64,000 bases of DNA, from contig JBJMKO010000044.1 of assembly GCA_045805805.1 (NCBI GenBank), forward strand, positions 32,782-96,781, read 5' to 3'. The DNA is from VRUE01 sp045805805 (GTDB lineage: Bacteria > Actinomycetota > Thermoleophilia > Solirubrobacterales > 70-9). The notes beneath the pieces were generated by a model that saw nothing but the letters and a program-made list of their open reading frames with translations, had not been told where the DNA came from and made no database searches. Position 1 is the stretch's first letter. Each line of letters opens with the position of its first letter. A program made the translations under genes and the position numbers. This document shows positions 52,496 to 59,333 of this stretch, in pieces.

Positions 52496-52909
52496 CTATA
52501 GAGAGGTTGCCATCGCAGGAAGTGCCGCAAGATCCTTTGAGACCAGGTCACGCTCGTCGCAGCTGACGAGACGATGTCCAGCGTCCCCGGCGGCGGCTGC
52601 GTAGGCAGCGTCGTAGGCAGAGATCGTGTGGCGCTCGGCGAGCTCGGCCGCTCGTGTTAGGAGGGCGCCCGTAGATATAAAGACGCCGCCGTCGTCGGCG
52701 AGCTTTTCGATTGCGGCTAGCAGCGGTGCCACCGATTCCGGTGCGCGCCACGCCCGCACGGCGACGTTGACGACCTCATAGCGGGCGAGGTCAAGCGTGG
52801 CGAGGGTGGCCTGGTCGTCTTCAAGCAGCGCCCGCGCGGGCTCGTGGTGGTCGTCCTCGGGGTCGAAGGCGGCGAGCAGGACGCTCGCGTCGAGGAGCAG
52901 CGTCGTCAC
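52496..52909 (-). CDS. VapC-type PIN-domain toxin
   Basis: 137 residues from GTG 52909, overlapping the antitoxin stop (GTGA). PIN acidic residues: LLLDASVLLAAFD, ARYEVVNVAV, SAYDAAYAAAA, SCDERDL. VapC toxins cleave specific RNAs and are blocked by VapB. Confidence 0.9.
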   Translation of the reverse strand: MTTLLLDASVLLAAFDPEDDHHEPARALLEDDQATLATLDLARYEVVNVAVRAWRAPESVAPLLAAIEKLADDGGVFISTGALLTRAAELAERHTISAYDAAYAAAAGDAGHRLVSCDERDLVSKDLAALPAMATSL

Positions 52910-53133
52910 GGACCGGGCCGCGTTGCCTTTACCTGCTCCGCAGCGTGCCCGCCGTGGGGCGAGGTGTCGCTGAGCAGTGACTGCATCGCCGCCGCTCGGC
53001 CCTCGCGGCGGCGGCGCAGTGCCGCGTCGGCGAACCCCCGCATGACGGCGCTGCGAGTCGTGCCGCCACGCTGCGCCTCGGCGTCGACCTCTGCGAGGAG
53101 ATCGTCGGGAAGGGAGACCATGACCTTTGCCAT
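52906..53133 (-). CDS. VapB-type ribbon-helix-helix antitoxin
   Basis: 75 residues. RHH motif KVMVSLPDDLLAEVDAEAQR and TTRSAVMRGFADAAL, then a toxin-binding tail. Cotranslated with VapC. Confidence 0.88.
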   Translation of the reverse strand: MAKVMVSLPDDLLAEVDAEAQRGGTTRSAVMRGFADAALRRRREGRAAAMQSLLSDTSPHGGHAAEQVKATRPGP

Positions 53134-53140
53134 GCAGCAA

Positions 53141-53157
53141 GTATACCCAGGTATACC
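53141..53157. promoter_or_regulatory. Possible VapB operator
   Basis: GTATACC repeated twice (GTATACCCAGGTATACC) 8 bp upstream of the antitoxin ATG; GTATAC is itself palindromic. RHH antitoxins commonly bind such repeats to autoregulate. Confidence 0.5.
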
Positions 53158-53170
53158 ATCGGCTTTCGCT

Positions 53171-53248
53171 GGGGCAAGAAATGGGGCAAGGTGCCCCACA
53201 GATTCCAGCCGATCCCCACGTAGTTCGATCTCGCGAAAACCGCTTGAA
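53171..53248 (+). repeat. 78-bp direct repeat R2
   Basis: Second copy of R1 (three mismatches), ending 38 nt before the 44-bp att copy at 53287. Placement beside an exact att site supports a role in integration. Confidence 0.85.
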
Positions 53249-53286
53249 ACCGGGCTCCACGTATTCCAGCCGATCTCGCGGACAAA

Positions 53287-53330
53287 GCTCATAACCCGAA
53301 GGTCGCAGGTTCGAATCCTGCCCCCGCTAT
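53287..53330 (+). repeat. attR: exact 44-bp copy of tRNA-fMet 3' half
   Basis: Identical to 27871-27914 from GCTCATAACC through CCCCGCTAT; the 5' half of a tRNA is absent, so this is not a functional tRNA gene. Marks the distal boundary of the island. Confidence 0.93.
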
Positions 53331-53333
53331 TGA

Positions 53334-53365
53334 GAAAGCCCTGCAAACGCACGGCTTTCTTTTTG
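53334..53365 (+). terminator. Intrinsic terminator beyond attR
   Basis: GAAAGCC / GGCTTTC stem (7 bp, 12-nt loop) followed by TTTTTG. Resembles the hairpin following the 46070 att scar. Confidence 0.65.
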
Positions 53366-53611
53366 TCCGGACCTAGACGAGAGGCAGCGGGTACTAATTA
53401 TGGCTTCAGCTGCGGCTCGCTCATGTCGGATCCAAAGGTGGTGGTCCGACGCCGTTCTGCCTTTGCCGCGGCAGTCAGCTTTGTACGGCTTGCAGAGAAG
53501 GCAGCCGCTGCGGCGGTGCTGGAGTCGTTTGCGCTTGTGGTGCGCCATGGGTCCAGGCTAGCGAGAGTCGAGTCCGTGTACGTCGTGTGCCCTTGCGTGT
53601 ACTCTAGGGCC
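53366..53611. other. Non-coding stretch upstream of the RelE-type module
   Basis: No supported gene. Close to the antitoxin start, GTGTACGTCGTGTGCCCTTGCGTGTAC (first part shown is GTGTACGTCGTG, 53576 onward) has a repeated GTGTAC that may be an antitoxin operator. Confidence 0.35.
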
Positions 53612-53869
53612 ATGGCTGAGCGGAACCGGCGAATCAACGTCACTCTCGACCCGGATTACGCCCGGAAGCTGACGAGCCTGGCGGAGCGCACGCATGTTCA
53701 GGAGGGGACGTTGGCTCGCTCGCTCCTTTCTAGCGCGCTCGACGAAGCCGATCCGGATGCTTCGCGAATCACTGAAATCCTCGACGGGATTCCTGGCGCC
53801 TGGGAGCGGGCACAGGAGTCCATCATGCAGGCTCGTCGCGGTGAGACCGTGCCGCTCTCCGAGCTCTAG
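53612..53869 (+). CDS. Ribbon-helix-helix antitoxin (ParD/CopG-like)
   Basis: 85 residues from ATG 53612. RINVTLDPDYARKLTSLAER and GTLARSLLSSAL fit the RHH fold; acidic C-terminal tail. 3 nt before the toxin gene. Confidence 0.82.
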   Translation: MAERNRRINVTLDPDYARKLTSLAERTHVQEGTLARSLLSSALDEADPDASRITEILDGIPGAWERAQESIMQARRGETVPLSEL

Positions 53870-53872
53870 TCG

Positions 53873-54163
53873 ATGCCGGCTATCGAGGTCACGCGCCAGG
53901 CGCGTGATGAGCTTCGCGGTCTGATCGAGACCCGCCAGCTCCCGGCCGACACGCGCGAACGGGTCTCACGCACGCTGCTTACGCTGGAAGAGTTCCCGCG
54001 CGCCGGCAAAAAGCTATCTGGCGTTTGGCGAGATTGCCGGGCGCTGATCGGTCCATGGGGGTGGTTGATCGTCGTCTACATGTACATCGAGGCCGAGGAT
54101 CGAGTTGTTGTCATTGCCCTCCACGATGCGCGGACGTCCGACGCTGCGATCGCTCGCGCTTGA
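53873..54163 (+). CDS. RelE/ParE-family toxin
   Basis: 96 residues. IEVTRQARDELRGLIE, LEEFPRAGKKLSGVWRDCRA and WLIVVYMYIEAEDRVVVIAL, with the C-terminal HDAR, fit the RelE/ParE fold. Targets may be mRNA on ribosomes (RelE) or gyrase (ParE); not decidable here. Confidence 0.85.
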   Translation: MPAIEVTRQARDELRGLIETRQLPADTRERVSRTLLTLEEFPRAGKKLSGVWRDCRALIGPWGWLIVVYMYIEAEDRVVVIALHDARTSDAAIARA

Positions 54164-54286
54164 CCCCGCTCAGCATTCGCGCGAGTACTAAGTGGGTACT
54201 AAGTTAAGCGCAACTGGGTGCAACTCGGACCAACTCGAACCGCTTGAACAAGCCAAAAATCAGCTCAGTCAACCAGCGCTGGCGAT

Positions 54287-54326
54287 CTCATAACCCGAAG
54301 GTCGCAGGTTCGAATCTGCCCGCTAT
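54287..54326 (+). repeat. Second, decayed att copy (attR2)
   Basis: CTCATAACCCGAAGGTCGCA through GCTATA of the tRNA-fMet 3' half with three single-base losses in the C tracts. Preceded at 54239-54248 by ACCGCTTGAA, the end of the R1/R2 repeats. Implies at least two integration events at the same tRNA. Confidence 0.85.
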
Positions 54327-54330
54327 AGGA

Positions 54331-54676
54331 TGGCTTGGGTCCTACGATCGGCTACATCGATCTGGCCGAGTTCGCGACTTCGAGGATGTCAAGTCCCGCG
54401 GGGACCGCAAGGCGGAGGTCTTCAACGTCGTGCAGAAGCTGAATGATCTGGGGCCCAGACCTTCGGTCGTCGCATATGAAGTCGTTGAAGGGCGAGGCGA
54501 ATCTGTTCGAGCTGCGGCCGAAGCAGAGGCTTGTGAGGCTCGGCCGATCTATGCGCGATTCGGCAGCCCGGTTCGTTGTTCTGGCGGTAGCTGCGAAGAA
54601 GAAAGACTTCGATCGGGCGATCGTGGAAGCGAGCGATCGCCTAAAGCGCCACCGAGCCGCAAGCCGGCGCTGGTGA
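54331..54676 (+). pseudogene. Frameshifted HigB/Gp49-type toxin gene
   Basis: First part in one frame: VRDFEDVKSRGDRKAEVFNV and VQKLNDLGP; after a one-base shift near 54460 another frame continues SHMKSLKGEANLFELRPKQ, then ARFVVLAVAAKKKDFDRAIV. Together these match a HigB (Gp49-like) toxin. It starts within 5 nt of attR2, so the 5' end was probably lost on integration. Confidence 0.6.
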
Positions 54677-54858
54677 CGGCGCGAGCTCAGAAGCACGGGG
54701 CAATCCACCACGACGATGTCTCGGTCGTGGCGGCTTCGTCGGTGTAGCTAACCCCTAGCGCGTGTAGTCAGTGCCGCAATCGCTAGGTCGCGTTCGCTTC
54801 ACTCCCTCGGCGGGGTTGCCGAGAAGGCTGTCGGTTTGATGCGGTTCACTGTGTCCTC

Positions 54859-55395
54859 GTGATCTCCTATTCCATGAGCCTGTCGGCCGACGGCTACATC
54901 GCCGGGCCCGATGGAAGCTTCGACTGGGCGGTGCCCAGCCAGGAGTTGCATCGGTTCCACAACGAACGGGCCGCCGCGACCGACGCCCAACTGCTCGGCC
55001 GGCGCCTCTACAAGACGATGCTCATGTGGGATACCGAGGAGTTCTCCGACCCCGTGATGGCAGAGTTCGCCGAGATCTGGCGCCCGCTCGAGAAGATCGT
55101 GTTCTCGACCACGCTGACGAGCGTCGAGGGCAGCAACCGCCTGGCCACGGGAACGCTCGAGGAGGAAATCGCCGCGCTCGGGGACCGGAGGATCGCGGTC
55201 GGCGGCGCCGGCCTTGCGGCGGAATGCATGAGGCGCGGGCTGGTCGACGAGTTCGAGCTGTTCGTCGTCCCGATCGTGGTCGGTGGCGGCACGCCGTACT
55301 TCCCGCCGGACGTGCACATCGACCTCGAGCTGGTCGAGACCCGCACGTTCGGCGCGACCGTACATTTGCACTACCGTCGGCGCGGCGAGATGTAG
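54859..55395 (+). CDS. RibD C-terminal/DHFR-like reductase
   Basis: 178 residues from GTG 54859. YSMSLSADGYIAGPDGSFDW (first beta strand and loop), AQLLGRRLYKTML, RRIAVGGAGLAAECMRRGLV and LFVVPIVVGGGTPYF are typical of the RibD_C/dihydrofolate-reductase-like family using NADPH. Physiological substrate unknown. Confidence 0.9.
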   Translation: MISYSMSLSADGYIAGPDGSFDWAVPSQELHRFHNERAAATDAQLLGRRLYKTMLMWDTEEFSDPVMAEFAEIWRPLEKIVFSTTLTSVEGSNRLATGTLEEEIAALGDRRIAVGGAGLAAECMRRGLVDEFELFVVPIVVGGGTPYFPPDVHIDLELVETRTFGATVHLHYRRRGEM

Positions 55396-55510
55396 TTACT
55401 CAGCACGTTGTTCCAACTCGGCGAGCCGAGCTGGGGGCGGCATTGGGTCCAGTGGCGGCGCTGCGCAGTTCGAGTGTTTCTACCCTACGTCATGCCCTAT
55501 ACTGTGCGCC

Positions 55511-55747
55511 ATGCGTAAGACCAGCGTCTATCTCGAGGACGAGCAAGCGGAGCGCCTTGCCCGCCTTTCCCAGACAGAGGGTCGCTCGCAGGCCGAGATC
55601 GTTCGGGACGCGATCTCCTGCTATCGGCCGCGGCCGGGACGGGATCGGACCTTCGCTCTCGCCGGCAATTTCGAGCGCATCGATGCCGATCCTCGGCCGA
55701 TTTCGGGGATCCCCGATGACGAGCTGATGCGCGGCTTCGGCGAGTGA
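55511..55747 (+). CDS. Ribbon-helix-helix antitoxin (VapB-like)
   Basis: 78 residues. MRKTSVYLEDEQAERLARLS and GRSQAEIVRDAIS give the RHH fold; the tail contains GIPDDELMRGFGE. Overlaps the toxin by 4 nt. A TATACT box at 55498 is 8 nt upstream of the start, suggesting a very short leader. Confidence 0.87.
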   Translation: MRKTSVYLEDEQAERLARLSQTEGRSQAEIVRDAISCYRPRPGRDRTFALAGNFERIDADPRPISGIPDDELMRGFGE

Positions 55748-56166
55748 CCCTCATTCTCGACGCGGCACCGTTGGTCGCCTTGGCAGATGCCAAGGAGCCC
55801 AAGCTCGAGGCATTGCTGAGGATTCGCGGTGAGGAGGAGGGCTCGCTCGTCCTGCCGGCGCCGGTTGCGAGTGAGGTCGATTACCTCCTCGGAGCCCGCT
55901 TCGGCGAAGCAGCCCGGCGCGCCTTTCTCAGCGATCTCGCGGCGCGACGCTACGACGTCGCCTGCTTGGACGCTGGCGACTACCGGGCGGTAGCCGAGCT
56001 CGACGCCAGATATGCAGATCTCGGCCTGGGGCTCGCCGACTGCTCGGTCGTGGTTCTGGCGGAGCGCTACAAGACACGGCGCCTTTTCAGTTTTGACGAG
56101 CGCCACTTTCGTGTCGTAGCGCCGCTTCAGGGTGGTGCATTTGAGCTCTTGCCGGCGGATTCCTGA
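55744..56166 (+). CDS. VapC-type PIN-domain toxin
   Basis: 140 residues from GTG 55744. PIN residues: LILDAAPLVALAD, PVASEVDYLLG, LGLADCSVVVLAE, FSFDERHF. Second VapBC pair in the window, outside attR2. Confidence 0.9.
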   Translation: MTLILDAAPLVALADAKEPKLEALLRIRGEEEGSLVLPAPVASEVDYLLGARFGEAARRAFLSDLAARRYDVACLDAGDYRAVAELDARYADLGLGLADCSVVVLAERYKTRRLFSFDERHFRVVAPLQGGAFELLPADS

Positions 56167-56305
56167 CCAGGGTACGGTGGCCTGAAAGTAGTGCCTGGAA
56201 TGAGTTCCGCGTAGGCCCTCGCCCTACCCCGGACCGCGCGCTGGCGGGAAGCGTAGCGAGGCCCTTTGAGACCAGATCGCGCTCGTCGAGGAGCAGCTAT
56301 TGGCG

Positions 56306-56707
56306 CTAATCAGCCCACCACCCGCGCCGGCCCTCGACGTCTTCGCGTGGAGCCTCGCCGAGATTGGGTGCGCCGATGACGAGGATCTCGAGGCCCTCCG
56401 GCCCGGCCTCGTAGCCTCGCCACGTACCGGGCGGGACGCGCACCGCGTCCCATTCCTCGAGCTCGACGATCTCGTCGTCGAGCTTCATCCGCCCGCTCCC
56501 GCGCAGGACCACGTACACCTCCTCCTGTTTCTTGTGCGTGTGGCCGTACGGAAAGCGATAGCCGGGCGGCACGCGCTGGTAGCCCAGGCCGGATTTCTCG
56601 AGCCCGAGCGCCCCGGTCGCCAAGCGGAACTCCAGGTCCGGCGCGCCGTCGAACTTGGACCCAAGGTCCTCCAGGTCCTTCTTGAGGTTCCTGAGAGTGA
56701 ACGGCAC
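56306..56707 (-). CDS. Cupin-domain protein
   Basis: 133 residues from GTG 56707. Cupin motif 1 PYGHTHKKQEEVYVVLRGSG carries HxH and E ligands; motif 2 follows (WDAVRVPPGTWRGYEAGPEG) with the usual His replaced. Small metal-binding or sugar-binding single cupin, role unknown. Confidence 0.88.
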   Translation of the reverse strand: MPFTLRNLKKDLEDLGSKFDGAPDLEFRLATGALGLEKSGLGYQRVPPGYRFPYGHTHKKQEEVYVVLRGSGRMKLDDEIVELEEWDAVRVPPGTWRGYEAGPEGLEILVIGAPNLGEAPREDVEGRRGWWAD

Positions 56708-56786
56708 GGCGCAATCCTATGCCGCGGAAGTTGAGCCGCGATGCCGCCCGGGTTTTAAGTAGAGCGGCAGCGGGCACCTTGGGGGC

Positions 56787-57161
56787 ATGCGAGACGTCGA
56801 TCCCCGGGATGCCCAGTCGCGCGGCAAAGGCGCCGAGGCCTACGGAGGCGACCAGGACGCGGAGCCGCCTGCCGGCGACGATCAGCTGGTCCGCGAAGAG
56901 GAAGAGGCAGCGGGGGGCGAAGCCGCCCGGATAGGCGGCCGCAGCGGCATGGAGGACATGGCGGAGGAGAAGCGGGCCGCGGCGGAGCATGGCGGCGGTG
57001 AGGCGGAGGGATTCGAGCAGGCCGAGGAGCTGCTCGAAGGGCAGGCCACTCACGGCGATCCCACCGTCGATCCGCTGGGGCACGCTCCCGCGGTCGAGGA
57101 GGAGGAAGATTCCTCCGTCCACGGCGAGGCTGACGAGGTCGACTCTGCCGGCCGTTCCTAG
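56787..57161 (+). CDS. Small acidic hypothetical protein
   Basis: 124 residues, very acidic, with GEAEGFEQAEELLEGQATHGD and a terminal GEADEVDSAGRS that recall short actinobacterial hypotheticals. The opposite strand also has an open frame with high GC at codon third positions, so strand choice rests on this resemblance. Overlaps the P450 stop by 4 bp. Confidence 0.5.
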   Translation: MRDVDPRDAQSRGKGAEAYGGDQDAEPPAGDDQLVREEEEAAGGEAARIGGRSGMEDMAEEKRAAAEHGGGEAEGFEQAEELLEGQATHGDPTVDPLGHAPAVEEEEDSSVHGEADEVDSAGRS

Positions 57162-58438
57162 CTGACTTCTCGCGCTCGGACCATGAGCCCGCGGCGGGGG
57201 ACGAGCACGGTGGCACGTTGGACCATTCGCTCCGGCCGGCCGGAGAGCGGCATGAGCTGGATCTGCTCCAGCACCGCCGGCAGCCCCGCCTCGATCTCGG
57301 CCCGGGCGAGAGGCTCGCCGATGCAACGACGAGCGCCGCCGCCGAAGGGGAAGTACGGGCCGACGGTCTGCGTGCCCATCCAACGCTGTGGCCAGAACCG
57401 ATCCGGGTCCTCGTGGATCCTGGGATCGCGGTGCAGGAGGGAGGTCGGCACGAGCGTCGTCGCCCCCGCCGGCAACGCTCGGCGGCCGTCGACCTCGAGC
57501 GGCTCGGTCAGTCGACGCAGCACCCCCGAGGCGGGCGGCTGCAAGCGCAGGACCTCGCGCACGAGAGCCGCGGAGAGCTCGCTCCGCGGATTCTCAGCGA
57601 ACCTCCTCGCCAGCTCCGGCTCCCGCCCCAGCAGGTCGAGCAGCCAGCCCAGCGCGATCGCGGGCGGCTCTTGCGCAGCCATCAACAGGGACATCAGCTC
57701 GTCGACGATCTCCTCGCTGCTCAGCGGTGGGGTCGCGCCGACCATGCAGCCAAGCACGTCGACGCGTTCGGAGCGCTCGCTTCGCCTGGCCTCGACAGCA
57801 GATACAAGGAGCTGGGCGACGGGGGCCTGGCGGCGCTCGAAGAGCGCCTCTCCGAGGCGGCCGGCCACGCCGTCGCCGGGCCCGGGCAGGGTCAGCGGGG
57901 GGTTGCCGGGCGTCCACAGCATGCGGCGGATGGCGGCGACCAGCGCCCTCGCCGGCTCCTCGTCGCGGACGCCGAGCACGAGGCGTACGAAGATCTCGTC
58001 GGTGAGGGTCCGGATTCGCGGCAAGAGGCGGAACGGGCGACCCTTCGGCCACTCGGAGGCGTGCCGAGCCGCGATCCGGGCGATCTCGGGGCGGTGGCGG
58101 GACATCGCCTCCTCCGACATCGCGACGGCGATGCGACCTCGTGCCGCCCGGTGCCGCTCGGCATCCGCGCCGAAGACCGAGCGCGACGAGGCGAAGGGCA
58201 GCACCCGGCGCCGGGCCTCGCCGGCGTGGGCGGAGCCGGGATCCGCGCTGAGCAGCTTTTCCACCGCGGCGTGATGCGCGACGACGAAGAGCGGCCGTAC
58301 GGTCAACAGGCGGATGGCAAAGACGTCTCCATGACGTTCCTGCGCCTGGCGGAGGAAGACGAGCGGGTCACGATGGAAGGCAAGCGTCTGCGCCAGTACG
58401 TTGGCGTCGGATCCAGATGGCAACGCGGGGGCGGGCAT
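57158..58438 (-). CDS. Cytochrome P450
   Basis: 426 residues. I-helix region LMSLLMAAQEPPAIALGWLL (acid-alcohol pair altered to QE), K-helix ExxR in REVLRLQPP, and heme loop FPFGGGARRCIGEPLARAE with the thiolate Cys. Soluble bacterial-type monooxygenase; redox partners and substrate not evident. No ferredoxin neighbour. Confidence 0.95.
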   Translation of the reverse strand: MPAPALPSGSDANVLAQTLAFHRDPLVFLRQAQERHGDVFAIRLLTVRPLFVVAHHAAVEKLLSADPGSAHAGEARRRVLPFASSRSVFGADAERHRAARGRIAVAMSEEAMSRHRPEIARIAARHASEWPKGRPFRLLPRIRTLTDEIFVRLVLGVRDEEPARALVAAIRRMLWTPGNPPLTLPGPGDGVAGRLGEALFERRQAPVAQLLVSAVEARRSERSERVDVLGCMVGATPPLSSEEIVDELMSLLMAAQEPPAIALGWLLDLLGREPELARRFAENPRSELSAALVREVLRLQPPASGVLRRLTEPLEVDGRRALPAGATTLVPTSLLHRDPRIHEDPDRFWPQRWMGTQTVGPYFPFGGGARRCIGEPLARAEIEAGLPAVLEQIQLMPLSGRPERMVQRATVLVPRRGLMVRAREVS

Positions 58439-58508
58439 CGGCTCCCGCTACCCGCGCCGGCCTTGCTCGAATCGACCGGCGCGGTTTTCGTACCGGGGGT
58501 CGGGGTAG

Positions 58509-59051
58509 TTGGCAGGCGGTCCCTACGAAAGCCCTGACTTGACGAATGAAAAGCGCGAAGAGCTGCCCCTACTTTCCTATGCCGCGCTGATCGGGGTCTT
58601 CAACCTGCTCTTCGGCGGGGCGCTGGCGCTGGCGCGGCGGACCGGGCACCCACTGCCCGAGCGGGTCGAAGCGCCGGATCTACTGTCGATCGGGGTTGCT
58701 TCCCACAAGCTCAGCCGCTTGATCTCCAAGGACAAAGTGCTGAGACCGCTGCGGGCTCCCTTCACCGAGCTCGAAGGCGAGGGGGGACCCTCGGAGCTGG
58801 AGGAGAGCTCGCGCGGGACGGGGGCTCGCAGGGCGATCGGCGACCTGCTGGCCTGTCCATACTGCCTCGACCTCTGGGTCGTCGCGGCCTTCGCCGTCGG
58901 ACTCCTCTTCGCTCCGCGCCTGACCCGTTTCCTGGCCGCCCTCTTCGCGGCCCTGACGATCTCCGACTTCCTCCAGATCGCCTACAAGGCCGCCGAGGAG
59001 AAAGGCCTCGGTGCGGAAGCTGCGAAGCGCCCTCAGCAGTCTGCTCGATGA
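58509..59051 (+). CDS. DUF1360 membrane protein
   Basis: 180 residues from TTG 58509. Helices YAALIGVFNLLFGGALAL and VVAAFAVGLLFAPRLTRFLAAL; SIGVASHKLSRLISKDKV and DLLACPYCLDLWVVAAF (CPYC) match DUF1360, known from Bacillus spore-coat-associated YjcA-like proteins. Function unknown. Confidence 0.85.
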   Translation: MAGGPYESPDLTNEKREELPLLSYAALIGVFNLLFGGALALARRTGHPLPERVEAPDLLSIGVASHKLSRLISKDKVLRPLRAPFTELEGEGGPSELEESSRGTGARRAIGDLLACPYCLDLWVVAAFAVGLLFAPRLTRFLAALFAALTISDFLQIAYKAAEEKGLGAEAAKRPQQSAR

Positions 59052-59170
59052 CGCCGGCGCTCGGGCACGATCATGTTCCGGTGACTCGCCGAAACGGCCG
59101 CCCTCGCTGACTTCGCAGCGACAGAGCCGGTCACTCCAATGTGCTGATTTGCAGGCTTTTTGGCAGTTCC

Positions 59171-59200
59171 TTGACTTCTAGACACATGAGTGTCTATCCT
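59171..59200 (+). promoter_or_regulatory. Promoter with overlapping palindromic operator
   Basis: TTGACT (59171-59176), 18 nt, TATCCT (59195-59200). The spacer holds AGACAC-ATGA-GTGTCT (59180-59195). A partial copy (AACATGAATGTCA) follows at about 59219. Likely regulated promoter for the large exported protein. Confidence 0.6.
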
Positions 59201-59333
59201 ACGGCCAGCGATTTAGAAACATGAATGTCAATCTCGCCTCCAAAAGGCGAACGTCGCAGTCAACAGGGAAAACCGAGTCGCCAAGGCCGCCGGGAAGCGG
59301 TCGGCAGGGGCTCAAGGGACAAGGAGAGAGCAC

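Noticed and set aside
53287..53330. Second initiator tRNA gene
   Set aside because: Only the 3' half is present; no acceptor 5' strand or D-arm.
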